A stretch of DNA of 64,000 nt from Mnemiopsis leidyi (GCA_000226015.1 JH153555.1:38556-102555); one strand, 5' to 3'. Shown: positions 1 to 10,607, counted from the stretch's first letter. Program-made: numbers and translations. The notes: generated by a model from the sequence alone, not told the origin.

Positions 1-71
1 TGTTCAAGAACAGCTCATGAATGTAGACTGGCTCGGATAATGAAATTCCATTAATGTACGATTCACCTCAG

Positions 72-379
72 TTCCCGACGGATACCGATGCACCGTATGT
101 CAGAAAGCGTTCCTGGGACCGTACGCCATGCCGCACTTTATTCTCCACTTCCGTACGGTCCATCTGAAAATCAGGAAACACGAGTGTGCGACGTGCGGTA
201 GACGGTTCTCTCAGATAGGCAGTAAGAAGCGACACCAACAGTTATGTGTTCTTCCCAAGCTGGCTGTGAATACGGACGGTACTGCCGTCTGTCTGTTCTG
301 TTACAGAGGGTTCAAAACCAAGGCTGCTGCTAAGAGACATGAGTTTCAGTGTTCCATGAGACCCTCTGGAAAACAGTAG
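72..379 (+). CDS. ZFx01, alternative terminal exon with three zinc fingers
   Basis: Open from an acceptor (attcacctcag) to TAG, about 101 residues; there is no ATG before finger 1, so it cannot be a free-standing gene. Finger 1 (about residues 6-30) is C-x2-C-x15-H-x4-H, finger 2 (38-58) C-x2-C-x12-H-x3-C, finger 3 (73-93) C-x2-C-x12-H-x3-C. The linker between fingers 1 and 2 is HLKIRKHEC, as long as the classical TGEKP linker but different in sequence. Very close to ZFx02 over finger 1. Role by family: sequence-specific DNA binding in the nucleus. Confidence 0.88.
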
Positions 380-746
380 TGGGATTGATTTTTCATCTTC
401 TCAGGCTCAAGTTGGCTCTGGGCTTGTTATATATGGAACTTTCTATATATGGGACAATAATTACCTGTTTTTACTGAGAAACTGCTTCAACACAAAATGC
501 ACTCGGCCATTTTCTCATAAAAATATCAATGTGTTCGTACGTTTATTAAGTGTTGTTAAAACTTCTTTATTAGATTTCTTGAATTTTTCAGACTTGCCAA
601 AAAATATTTATTGAATGTGTAATGCATTTTATGATAAGGAGGTTCTGGCCTATTTACGGAGAAACACAAAAAAATAGCTCTAAATTAACGGCGCTGTTTA
701 AACCACAAACCCGACTCAAAATCTGAAACGCCCATTCAAGTTTCAG

Positions 747-982
747 AGGGATACCAATGCTCCGTATGCCAAAGAGCCTTCCTAGGACCGTACGCCATGC
801 CGCACTTTATCCTGCACTACCGGACTGTCCACCTGAAGATCAAGAAGTACGCATGTGCGGTGTGCGGCTGCCGGTTTTCTCGCATCACCAACAGAAACCG
901 GCACCAGAAGACCTGTCAGTTTAAACGTGAACATTACCGCCGGCAAATGGAGTCTGATATGGGACACGGTTATTTTGGGTGA
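747..982 (+). CDS. ZFx02, alternative terminal exon with two zinc fingers
   Basis: Acceptor ccattcaagtttcag, then two bases and an open frame of 77 residues. Finger 1 (about 4-28) has C-x2-C-x15-H-x4-H, finger 2 (36-56) C-x2-C-x12-H-x3-C. Shares with ZFx01 a long nearly identical block around the GPYAMPHFILH motif, the clearest recent duplicate pair at the left end. The 485-base spacer that follows shows nothing else. The third finger of ZFx01 is absent here. Confidence 0.9.
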
Positions 983-1467
983 TTCGTGTTTGGTTGCGAA
1001 GTTGATTGTGTGAAGTAATTCCATTTTAGATAAGATTTTATTCCAAACAATGCCAGCAGGCCTTGCAAACTTCAGTGAACTATTGGGTTCAATATTTTGC
1101 ATTTCAGTATGGGATGCAGATGGTTACTGTACAATTATCGGACGGTTATTGCCTTTTTCTAATGAGGAAGTCTAATCAGCCATGCTGTATAGTGTAATAT
1201 GTTTCCTCTTGTTGACCGTAAACTCTGGAGTCTGGATTATAAAACTGCTCAAACAAAGGATTCTTACTCAAGAACGTATTCTGTTTCTTTTCATGTCATT
1301 TTCCACTGTTTTTCAATACCATTAGAAAAAAAGTCGGCTAACTTCAAGCACATTCTGATACATTAATGATTGATCTCTTGCCAAATCTTTTTCTGTCGCC
1401 TCAATAGCACTAGATCTTCTTAACCTGCATGATCTGCACACCACATTCCATTAACCAGCGATTTCAG

Positions 1468-1748
1468 GCATCTCCGAGTTATTTCGACTCCAGCTGGGCT
1501 ACCAAGCCGACTCCGAGTTCTACAAGCAGGTGATAAACTGCCAGTACTGTGACAGAAAGTTCTACCACGAGGGCGGATACCGGTGTCACCTGACTAAAGT
1601 TCACGAGAAGCGAATGTGGCTGCCGACCGTGAACCTGGTGAAGCCTAAGCGTATCATGACGTGTCAGTATTGCAATAAGGAGTTCAGCAGCACTCGGAGC
1701 AAGTCCGGACATGAGTGGAGATGTGCTAGAATATTCCACCCGGAGTGA
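1468..1748 (+). CDS. ZFx03, terminal exon with two widely spaced fingers
   Basis: Acceptor ccagcgatttcag; 92 residues, with 23 before the first Cys. Finger 1 (about 24-45) has canonical C-x2-C-x12-H-x4-H spacing without the extra loop of its neighbours. A 19-residue linker leads to a C2HC finger (65-85) ending HEWRC, a signature shared with ZFx04 and ZFx06. It looks like a three-finger exon that lost its middle finger (inference). Confidence 0.87.
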
Positions 1749-2110
1749 AACGACTGGAGAATGGAGATGTATACAAGATTTATACAAGATAATGATACTA
1801 TAAACTGTTTTCTCTTTTAAGTTCGAGTACAACGAAAGAGTTTTCAAGACATATGAATTGTCTGTGGACAAAAATAGTCATTTTTTACTGATATTTATAT
1901 ATTGACTGTTGGCTTAGATATGCACAGTTTTTTCTGATGATTGAATCTTTTATAAATGAATGGAAGTCGAGTTCGTCACCGGGTTCCAGTAAAAATGTTG
2001 AACAAATCATATACCGTCTTTGCTCCTTATTTTATCCAGCCTGGGTGTATTTAACGAAATTAAAGGGCCCCTTGATTACCGGAAGATCTTTTATTTAACG
2101 TTTTGTTCAG

Positions 2111-2472
2111 TTGTGACGGATGTTGGTCTCCACTGTCCCTGCTGCTACCAACTATTCCGTGGTCCCCGCCGCAAAGAAATCTTCAAGAACCACTACTCCG
2201 CAATCCACCTGAACATCCGGAGGTTCCAATGTTCCCACTGCCACAAGAAGTTCGCCCAGAACGGAGCCCGGAAGAGACACGAGATTGCTTGTAAGAAGGG
2301 TGTAGCCAGGTCTAAGCCGCCCAAGCCGCGCTACCAGATAGAGATTGTGGGGATGGAGAGCCAGCCTACAGAATCTACTGTCGTGTGTAAACACTGCAAG
2401 AAGCAGTTTGAAAGCATGAGGAGCAGGAGTAGCCATGAGTGGAGGTGCAGTGATAGAGTCCAACCAGGCTGA
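2111..2472 (+). CDS. ZFx04, terminal exon with three zinc fingers
   Basis: Acceptor taacgttttgttcag; 119 residues. Finger 1 (about 8-32) C-x2-C-x15-H-x4-H, finger 2 (40-60) C2HC, then a 31-residue Pro/Lys-containing linker and a C2HC finger (92-112) ending HEWRC. The open frame runs further upstream, but that part lies before the acceptor and I take it as intron. The stop codon lies in the first unit of a minisatellite. Confidence 0.9.
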
Positions 2473-2732
2473 GTATGTACAATTTACATTGCTCTGGAAT
2501 GTGTACAATACAGTACAGCTGAGTAGTGAGTATGTACAATTTACATTGCTCGGGAATGGTTAGAATACAGTACAGCTGAGTATGTACAATTTACATTGCT
2601 CTGGAATGTGTCCAATACAGTTCAGCTGAGTATGTACAATTTACATTGCTCTGCTCTGGAATGGTTAGAATACAGTTCAGCTGAGTATGTACAATTTACA
2701 TTGCTCTGCACTGGAATGTGTTAAATACATAT
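2468..2732 (+). repeat. Minisatellite, 50-57 bp x 5, at the end of ZFx04
   Basis: The motif gagtatgtacaatttacatt recurs at 2471, 2528, 2578, 2628 and 2683. Units differ by short insertions and substitutions. The first unit overlaps the TGA of ZFx04, so the repeat expanded into its 3' UTR. After it, up to about 3350, the DNA is AT-rich with no supported gene. Confidence 0.9.
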
Positions 2733-3352
2733 CGCATTTTCAATATTGAACTATTAGCACAAAAGGAAGTGCATATTCTATTGCTAGCTCTATACATACA
2801 CACAACGTTAAGGTATAAGCCGTTTCCTTATGTGTAGGTTCACATTGTATAAGTATTTCAATCTATCCGGCTGCATGATCTATTTAAGTAAAACAGTTAA
2901 CTAATATTTGTATTTAAACAGAAGGGTGAAATTCTATGTGATATTTATCGTGATTGTGGTGTTCTTATTATGTTATCTATTTAAGCTGTTATTTTTAGTT
3001 TTGGCTTTAGATACTTTCTTATTTGTCTCAATCGTAGCAACCTCACCAAATACAAACTGCGAAAGTGGACAAATTGTGAAACTAATCGAAAAGTGAGAAT
3101 TGGTAAAAAATGGCGTTTAGTTTAGCGGGAAAAGTGATAGTATCCACATTTTTAAATAACAAAAAACTATATTAAGGATCACAATGCAGCAGTTTTATTC
3201 AACAAAAAGAATTTTAAACTAAAGTTGCACGTAGCAGTTACTTACACCATATTCAGAGGCGTATCCAGGACAACCGAACCGGCAGACTCCCTTAACTGAT
3301 CGCTCCCCACACATCCAGAGATCTCATCCTAACCAACATACAACTCCTCAAG

Positions 3353-3678
3353 AATGTGGCTTTGGGGCACAGCCAGCGGGCTTTCCCAGCAGTCAGTGTC
3401 AGTTTTGTAGTCTGATGTTCACATCAGCGAACCTAGAAACCCATCTTTCCCAATGTATCATGAACCCGACAATCCTGAAGAAACGGCCTCCAGGTCAACC
3501 TCACCAGAGCGTGACAAATCTGAGCAAACAAGCTAGACTAGAAAATCCAGAACATTTCCAAATCTATCATCCTCCGTTGCGAAGACAGTTTGAGTGCAAA
3601 TATTGCGGGCTGCAATATACCTACCGGAAAAGCTTGTTGTCTCATGAGGCTAAATGCGAAAATCGACCATTTTCCTGA
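3353..3678 (+). CDS. ZFx05, terminal exon with two C2HC fingers
   Basis: About 107 residues. The acceptor is ambiguous: caactcctcaag (exon from 3353) and a weaker AG at 3376 both give the array phase. Finger 1 is C-x2-C-x11-H-x3-C, one residue short, and a Pro/Gln-rich linker of about 50 residues leads to a C2HC finger. Diverged from neighbours; an AATAAA follows at 3844. Confidence 0.72.
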
Positions 3679-3843
3679 TCAAAACTGTGTTTAATACTGA
3701 GACTTTTTGACGCCTGAATTACAAAATATTTTAAATCCTAAAATTATAATTTGTCACCTGTATAAAAGGTCAAAAAGTCGAATATAAATACGGGTTAGTT
3801 CATGTTTTTGTAACGCCCTTGAAATGACATTGAGTCAGTGGTT

Positions 3844-3849
3844 AATAAA
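3844..3849 (+). terminator. Poly(A) signal AATAAA after ZFx05
   Basis: A canonical AATAAA lies about 165 bases past the ZFx05 stop and 115 bases before the ZFx06 acceptor. This fits a terminal exon carrying its own polyadenylation site. Confidence 0.45.
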
Positions 3850-3963
3850 ACTTATTCATCGATAATGTTCTGCTGGCCGGCCAGTACCAAATTGCTAAAT
3901 ATTCTGTGTATTCCCGCATGACAATCTTTCTGAATAGTCCAGAAAACCAAACATTTCTTGCAG

Positions 3964-4187
3964 ATGCCATCAGAACATTCTGGAACACTCAAAACTGGAC
4001 AAGCTCACCGTCAAACTCTTCTCGTTCTCTCGTAGTGACACGAGAACCGGTCGCGGGGCGCCCTGATAAGGTTTCCTCTACTGTCTGCCGATATTGCGGC
4101 AAAGGTCACCATTCGGTCAGGAGCAACTCTGCTCACGAGTGGCAGTGTTACATGGGACCTGGTGTGAAGAGGGGACGTAGATTCTAA
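3964..4187 (+). CDS. ZFx06, terminal exon with a single C2HC finger
   Basis: Acceptor aaacatttcttgcag; 73 residues. Only one finger is present, C-x2-C-x12-H-x3-C ending HEWQC, preceded by a Ser/Thr-rich stretch of about 40 residues. It matches the third finger of ZFx03 and ZFx04, so the two upstream fingers seem to have been lost. The last codons and stop are the first unit of a 33-bp repeat. Confidence 0.82.
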
Positions 4188-4480
4188 AGTCCTGGTGTAA
4201 AGAGGGGACGTAGATTCTGAAGTCCTGGTGTGAAGAGGGGACGTAGATTCTGAAGTCCTGGTGTAAAGAAGTGACGTAGATTCTGAAGTCCTGGTGTAAA
4301 GAGGGGACGTAGATTCTGAAGTGCTGGTGTGAAGAGTGACGTAGATTCTGAAGTCCTGGTGTAAAGAGGGGACGTAGATTCTGAAGACCTGGTGTAATGA
4401 GGGGACGTAGATTCTGAAGTCCTGGTGTAAAGAGGGGACGTAGATTCTGAAGTCTTGGTGTAAAGAGGGGACGTAGATTC
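4158..4480 (+). repeat. Minisatellite, 33 bp x about 10, at the end of ZFx06
   Basis: Ten head-to-tail units beginning cctggtgtaaagaggggacg, period 33 bases (one unit is shorter). The first unit encodes the C-terminus of ZFx06 and contains its TAA; later units mostly read tga at that position. A period of 11 codons would allow in-frame expansion. Confidence 0.93.
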
Positions 4481-4781
4481 TTACTTAAGTATTTATTGTT
4501 TTGATTTGGTTAGGCTTATTGTTGATAGTCGTTGCCTTTGTCAGAGAACTCAGCTTGGGAACTGAAATATCAATTTTATTTAAGTAAATCCCATGGTGCA
4601 TTATTAATAAATTGATCATGAAAGTTTCGATTAAGCGTTTTGTTGAATATAAAGTTTACTTTAGTTAAGTATCATAAGCAAATTTTTCCTAGTTGTCACA
4701 AATAAAGTTGATCAAAATATTCCAAATAAGGCATATTTTCGAGTGCTTTGGTCGAGGGAAAATTTCATGTTTCACTTTCAG

Positions 4782-5071
4782 CTTCACCACTCTCAGCCAC
4801 GTCGGGGCAACTGAAATGTTCTTTCTGTGGAAAAATATTTTACGGTCCGGAGAAGGAAATCCTGCACAGGAATCACGTGACGTCAGCTCACATCTTCTCA
4901 GCTCATCTGATAACGAAAAAACCTCAAGCTGAGCGACTGTTCCTCTCGTCACCCCAACGCCGACACTCCTGCTTGAACTGCGACAGGACTTTTGATACTC
5001 TGAGAGGTCTCAATATTCACATCTCACTATACCACGAGCGATCTTCCCCGTACGTCAAGAAGAAAATATAG
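4782..5071 (+). CDS. ZFx07, terminal exon with two distant fingers
   Basis: Acceptor catgtttcactttcag; 95 residues. Finger 1 (about 12-36) is C-x2-C-x15-H-x4-H. The position of finger 2 is replaced by a 26-residue linker without Cys, then a C2H2 finger (63-84, C-x2-C-x12-H-x4-H) of the same type as finger 3 of ZFx09 (both contain RGLNIH or KGLNIH). Ends in a Lys-rich tail. Confidence 0.86.
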
Positions 5072-5313
5072 AGAGGAATCACTGATAAACTTTTGTAGAT
5101 GAAGGACTGTCGTGTATGAACATTGCGTATCTGCAAAGTTACTGTTAGGGCATAATCCTCGGTTCGGCTGTTAAAATATCACAATTCAGGACTAGAGCAC
5201 GAGACCTAAAAGTCAGCTATTGCTTAATGCTAACTTCATGGTGCTGCACTGATTTATCCCTATCCCCACTTAGTTATATTAAACAGCTCATGTGATAGAC
5301 TCCGTGTTTTCAG

Positions 5314-5549
5314 CTGTATCAGGTTGCAGTATTTGTGGGATGTCGTTCGGAGGCCCACGGAGATTACAAAAACTGAAGACTCATTTCCGCGACTTCCACT
5401 CCCACCTCACCCCGGAGGACTACCGTTGCTCCTTCTGCGGACGTTCCTTCAGCAGGAAGGACGGGATGAGGAGACATCAGGAAACGTGTAAAAAGAATCC
5501 CGATCGTCGTCCTTCTAAAAGAAGTTGTAAAAATAAGGCTAGAGAGTAG
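5314..5549 (+). CDS. ZFx08, terminal exon with two zinc fingers
   Basis: Acceptor tccgtgttttcag; 77 residues. Finger 1 (about 4-28) C-x2-C-x15-H-x4-H, a linker (HSHLTPEDYRC) two residues longer than usual, finger 2 (38-58) C2HC, and a strongly basic Lys/Arg tail of about 19 residues that could add non-specific DNA contacts or a nuclear signal (inference). Confidence 0.9.
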
Positions 5550-5822
5550 AGACGATGTAAATGTGAAGCATTGATGAAGTATTGCATTTACGTTTTAGAA
5601 ATTTAACGTTGCGATATATGCTGAGAATTTTTCTGGTTAATTCCAACGAGCTTGGACATGGGCATATGTATATTTTTTTTGATATTTGATTTCAAGTACG
5701 AGGAGATCGTTGGTAACAATTTTTAGATATGTCCTGTGAAAGTATAACGTTATGAGTCGTAGCTATGCTTGGACCACCAAAGTCATCATGGTTCCCGTTA
5801 GTTTTACCGTCTATTATTTCAG

Positions 5823-6118
5823 TCGAAGTAGACAGTGGCCTGGAATGCTCAGTTTGTAAAATGGTCTTCAGAGGACCCCGGATGAAGGGAGTCTATCAGT
5901 CCCACTTTGAGACTATTCACCAGAGGAGGAGTCCCGCCTGCATCATATGTGGTCGTGTGTTCAACAACGAGAACGACCGGAAGAACCACCAGCTGTCCTG
6001 CCCTAACTTCGTGAAACCTAAACCTCCGTCCCAACACATTTGTCATCACTGCCAGAGAAGCTTTGACACGGCTAAAGGTCTCAATATCCATCGAGCTTTG
6101 TACCATAGATGGAAATGA
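5823..6118 (+). CDS. ZFx09, terminal exon with three zinc fingers
   Basis: Acceptor accgtctattatttcag; 97 residues. Finger 1 (about 8-32) C-x2-C-x15-H-x4-H, finger 2 (39-59) C2HC with a one-residue shorter linker (HQRRSPAC), finger 3 (73-94) C2H2. Related to ZFx07, which keeps fingers 1 and 3 only. Confidence 0.9.
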
Positions 6119-6892
6119 GCTTTGTTATTTCCTTTTGGAGATGAGCTTTGTACGTGTTACCCTTGTCGCTTGTGATTGTTCAATTTGGGAAAATGAAAGA
6201 TCGTCATCATGCACACTGCAATCTAACTTTAAGTTGTACCGTATTATCTTTAAGTTATGGTTTTTACACTATCTATAGCCCTGTTTTCCTAGGTATATCA
6301 CCTGCTAGTAGAACAATTATTATACCCTCATCTATTGTAGACTTAACTTAATCAGTAATCTTACTTAAACTGGGAATTATTGATTTAATTGTTAACGTGG
6401 TATTATTATTCAGCTGCATGTTCATAAAACCCACTGATGAAAATTGAAATAGCAACTTCTAAGTTTTTAAATAGCTCCCATTAGTTGATGTGAGCTAGAT
6501 TTTGTTAATTGTTACTAGACCAGACGTGCCGAACTCAGTGGAGCGGCATCAGGGCCGCAAAAAAGCGGTAAAACCGGATCCGTAGTTTGGACAGTTAATT
6601 TTTAGTTAAACCAGTCTCTGTGGTGCGGACGTCTCCTCTTGAACAGTAACACCCGGCCAGGGCAGCTCAAAAGACGTTCTGTAGGATTAGCCAGAATCGT
6701 TAAGTCACGATCATGGCTAAATCAAGATTAACCTTCAAATTTTATCTGATATCGAAATTTGATGACATCCGGTACCCAGTAGTCAGTAGTAGGATCCGAA
6801 AATTTTGGCTGATGAACATTTAAACTTTTGCGGACTAATAAGACGTCACTAAAAAAACAATTCCACTTCGTTAGCACCATGCTACTTTTCAG
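6119..6892 (+). other. Spacer without a gene
   Basis: 774 bases of AT-rich DNA. A GC-richer patch near 6530-6680 looks unlike its surroundings and may be an old short repeat, but I see no terminal repeats. No finger remnants found. Confidence 0.5.
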
Positions 6893-7170
6893 CTTCAACC
6901 GGAACTGGAGGTGTCTGGGAGTGTGAGTTTTGCGGGAAAATATTCTCCGGTCGTCAGAGCAAATCAGTCTTCAAGCTACATCTGGACACGATCCATTTAC
7001 AGAAGCAGCGCTCGCCCTGTGTCCACTGTGGCAAAGTGTTCAACCGAGCAGGAAATAGGAAAAGACACGAGCAGATCTGCAGGATGAAACCCGGACAGCG
7101 ACAAACATCGCCTATTCAAGACGTTTATCCTGATTTAGGGACCGGGGAGCTGTTCTGGTTTAGAGAATGA
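6893..7170 (+). CDS. ZFx10, terminal exon with two zinc fingers
   Basis: Acceptor catgctacttttcag; 91 residues and no Met before finger 1. Finger 1 (about 10-34) C-x2-C-x15-H-x4-H, linker HLQKQRSPC, finger 2 (42-62) C2HC, then a 29-residue neutral to acidic tail ending before TGA. Confidence 0.88.
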
Positions 7171-7414
7171 TAGTTGTTGCCAGACTTTTATTTGAAGACA
7201 GTTTCAAGAGCTTTTATCAACTTTTTTTTTGTTTTATCTGACCTTATGTTCAGTTGATCGACTCAAATGTTTGTCAAATCCTTTTTTCGTAAAAGCACGC
7301 ATTCTCATCAAGCAGCCCTTACAACAGATAGATGTTTATACAGCACAATGAAACAAACCAGAAAGTTTTATCGAAAATCATGACGAAGTTACCTGACCCC
7401 ACCTCCTCCTCCAG

Positions 7415-7602
7415 TGCTGAACAGTGGCCGGACCATGTGCAGACTGTGCGGCAAGGCCTACCGGGATAAGTTCACCTTCAGGAAACACTACGAAACGGTT
7501 CATCTCAAGATACGAAACTTCCAGTGTCTTTATTGTTCTAAACGTTTCGCTCAAAACGGGAATAAGAGTCGACATGAACAAGTCTGCCAGAAAAGACCGT
7601 AG
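7415..7602 (+). CDS. ZFx11, compact terminal exon with two zinc fingers
   Basis: Acceptor acctcctcctccag; 61 residues. Finger 1 (about 8-29) has the canonical C-x2-C-x12-H-x4-H spacing, so it lacks the loop insertion of its neighbours; finger 2 (37-57) is C2HC. Linker HLKIRNFQC. Confidence 0.9.
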
Positions 7603-7917
7603 TTTATTTGTTGGCTATTTTATTATCGTTGTTGGCAAGCTATTGTTTGGTGATGTATATGATGTGACTGAAACCCTTTAAACTGATTTAGCATTGACTT
7701 ACTAATTGGGAAATTTCCGTCCAGAATATATTCGACAAATAATTGATATACCCTGGCCTCGAACTCTGCAGTCTACTGTCCTTCAAATGACGCAAATGAG
7801 CGTGTTAAAAAGACTAAGCTCTCCTGCGGCTGGGTAGGTTGCAGTTAGAAAAAGATTAAGATGCTGCATATCCGACTTGGGCTTGATCTAGGGACTAACA
7901 TTAACACTCCCTGCCAG

Positions 7918-8225
7918 AATCGAGAAGTGTGTTATGTGCGGAGTGCGGGAAGGTCTTCACTGGTCGCTGGTGTATCAATTCGCTCGGAGTTCACCGACGT
8001 ACAGTTCATCTGAAGATACGGAAGTACGAATGTCACTTTTGTGACTTGAGATTTACGCAGATCGCATCTCGGAAAAGGCACATGAAGACTTGCCCTAAGA
8101 ATGACGGAGGAGCTGGAAACAACGAAGCGAGTCGTCAAGATTTCCTGTGTGTCTACTGCGGGAAACGTTTTAACCAGAACTCGAACAGACTTCGTCACGA
8201 GCTCAAATGCCAGTGTAGATTTTAG
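7918..8225 (+). CDS. ZFx12, terminal exon with three zinc fingers
   Basis: Acceptor aacactccctgccag; 101 residues. Finger 1 (about 6-30) C-x2-C-x15-H-x4-H, finger 2 (38-58) C2HC, a Gly/Asn linker, finger 3 (77-97) C2HC. Finger 3 resembles the second-finger type of ZFx14, not the HEWRC type. Confidence 0.9.
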
Positions 8226-8466
8226 TGCACTTGCAACCGCATTTGTATCCCTCCTCCTCTATCGCTTTTGTTAATCGACGAGATTTTACTTTGTTTGGCT
8301 TTAAGTTCAAGTGTAACAGATTAATTGATTTCTGATCCTTATTTTAAGTGAATCAAATTTTTCATTCAAAACAAAAGTCCAAATATAGATTATCCTATCT
8401 GGGGTTAAATATGCTTAGTAAGAAACTAAGCTCAAGTAAGGAACTAAGACCAAGACGTCCCATCAG

Positions 8467-8666
8467 ACGGAGTCTACTGTCCAGTGTGCGGAAGATTGTT
8501 CAGAGGACAACATCACAAGAACACTTTTAGAGTACACTACCGGACTGTACATCTGAAGATACGGAACTACAGTTGTCTCTATTGTGATATGAAGTTTACA
8601 CAGGGTGGTTCCCAGAAGAGACATATGAGGATTTGTCCTCATAATTTGGCATATCGCGGAAATTAG
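8467..8666 (+). CDS. ZFx13, terminal exon with two zinc fingers
   Basis: 65 residues from an acceptor with a weak pyrimidine tract (agacgtcccatcag), chosen because it gives the array phase. Finger 1 (about 4-28) C-x2-C-x15-H-x4-H with the FRG motif, linker HLKIRNYSC, finger 2 (36-56) C2HC. Confidence 0.87.
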
Positions 8667-8814
8667 GTCTGAAATTTTTGGTTGCGCTTTTTCTGGCCTT
8701 GATGAAATTCTTGATGGTAAATGTTCGGCCCATAGCTTATTTTTACATACGCTGCAAGATAGATCATGAGAATTACCCCTGTACATCGAGTTAAAAGAAT
8801 TATTGAATTTTCAG

Positions 8815-9026
8815 GCCCATTTTCAGTGAACACCAAAGATGGCTTAAGTTGTCCTATATGCTTAAAGGTCTTCAAAGGAATGAACAGCAGGAATCATCTA
8901 CGGGTTCATTATAAGACAATTCATCTCAAAATTAGACAGTTTGTCTGTGAATTTTGTAAGAAACGTTTCGGCCAGAATGGTAATAGATTGAGACATGAAG
9001 GAACTTGTAAAAGAAGACTTGGATGA
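8815..9026 (+). CDS. ZFx14, terminal exon with two zinc fingers
   Basis: Acceptor ttattgaattttcag; 69 residues. Finger 1 (about 12-36) C-x2-C-x15-H-x4-H, finger 2 (44-64) C2HC. It is the parent-like copy of the decayed exon that follows at 9281. Confidence 0.9.
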
Positions 9027-9280
9027 GAGTTGGTTTGTGTGCGTAGATTGAACCAGAGTTAAAAATAGTATCCCATCTGTTAGGGATTAATGAGTTTAAA
9101 TTTTCCGCTTGATTTTAGACCTCATTGAAATAGGTGACAGTGATATTCTTCACGTTTTTTATCAATTAAAGATTTATATCATAGGACATTGGCAAGTTTA
9201 ACATTTTGGATCGCAAAGTCATTGTCGTGACTCATTCGCAACTCATTTGATTAAAGTTCCAAGTGGTACTAAAATTTCAG

Positions 9281-9480
9281 TTTGCACCGATAAAGGCATA
9301 AGTTTTCCTGTAAGTGGTTAGGTTTTCAAAGGAGCAAACAAGAAGAAAAACCTTCGGGTTTATCATAGGACTTACAGATCAAGTAGTTTGTCAGTTCTGT
9401 ACGAAGCGTTTTGGTCAGAATGGTAATTAGAATGGTAAATAGAGTGAGACATGAAGTTGTCTTTAAGAAAATACTCGCTG
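9281..9480 (+). pseudogene. Decayed zinc-finger exon (copy of ZFx14 type)
   Basis: The acceptor (actaaaatttcag) survives and the sequence aligns with ZFx14 almost throughout: ggttttcaaagg, then gggtttatcataggactta for its H-x4-H segment, then gaagcgttttggtcagaatgg. The finger 1 cysteines are mutated (the TGT matches TTT), a TAA interrupts finger 2 and the segment is partly duplicated, and the final Cys is lost. The 390 bases that follow, up to ZFx15, show nothing else. Confidence 0.85.
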
Positions 9481-9871
9481 AATTGTGGGTGGTTATGCCG
9501 TTGTAGATCGAATTTGATTTTTTAACACAAATTATTTGAGTTCGCACAATCATTTTGCTATCTTTCTAAAAATCTGATTTAGTATGAGTTACCTTTGAAC
9601 TTTCTTTTGAGCGAGTGAAAGTTACCTTAGAACCTTTTTATGAGCAAATGTTATTTGTTTTAATAGGCTTATGTTACGAATATATTTATATGACCTACTG
9701 TCCTTGACTTATTCAGGGATTAATCTTATATTGGGCTTTCTGCTTTCCGAAAAAAATTTAGTATGATGTATGGAATAGGGCCATTAACAAAGCACAAATG
9801 CAATTATTGAACGGTAAATAAGCGGTAAATCCTGCACTATAGTGGTGAAAATTCAAAGTTTTAATTTTCAG

Positions 9872-10086
9872 TACTCACCGATGGAGACGGAGGTATTGTG
9901 TGTCCCGTTTGTCGTAAAGTTTTTAAGGGAGTCACCAACAGGAGCTCGTTTAAGGTTCATTACAAAACCATTCATCTTAACATCAAGGAGTTTTCTTGCT
10001 CCTTCTGTGGCCGGAGGTTCACACAAAATGGGTCTAGGAAAAGGCACATGTTAACTTGCCCTGCTAGACCTATTCAATTGGATTGA
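9872..10086 (+). CDS. ZFx15, terminal exon with two zinc fingers
   Basis: Acceptor agttttaattttcag; 70 residues. Finger 1 (about 10-34) C-x2-C-x15-H-x4-H, linker HLNIKEFSC, finger 2 (42-62) C2HC. Very similar to ZFx14 (KVFKG and KTIHL motifs shared), so the two and the dead exon between them form a local duplication group. Confidence 0.9.
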
Positions 10087-10607
10087 ATGACGTGATGCCT
10101 TCTTTACGTATTTTGATTATGGACTTGGCTGAGCAAAATCATGAAAAGAATTTTTCTTCTGTTATTGGTATTGTTGATATGCACTCGACAATCAAGAAAT
10201 TTTAGGGCTAAATCGTGGTCTTTATGAATACTCACATTTAAAGAGGCCATCATAATATGTTATAATTTTAAGTTATAAATCGCTTTATTTAATTTTTTGT
10301 TTTGACTTATTATTTCTAGATCTTATATTGTCATGATACACTGTATGCTGTGTCCTGCTTTCATTTTCATCGATAAAATTGTTATCTTCATATTACGATT
10401 AAATGTAGAGTTTTCCTTCTTTATAACTATGATAATGAAAAAGACGTATTGAATCAAAATGAATGAAAAATACTTGAATAAAATCCGAACCAAGAGTTCA
10501 ATGCCATTAGAAGATGTAATAACATCAGTTGAAGATAATTCACTAAAATAACTTCGCATATGACCCTATCTTCCATAACCGTCTCTAATCTTTACCAGCA
10601 TTTTCAG
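10087..10607 (+). other. Spacer without a gene
   Basis: About 520 bases of AT-rich DNA. I see only weak shadow frames and the pyrimidine tract leading to the next acceptor. Confidence 0.5.

Noticed and set aside
2908-3096. 62-codon hydrophobic frame resembling membrane segments
   Set aside because: AT-rich DNA readily gives Phe, Leu, Ile and Val codons; no splice site, no homologue recognised.
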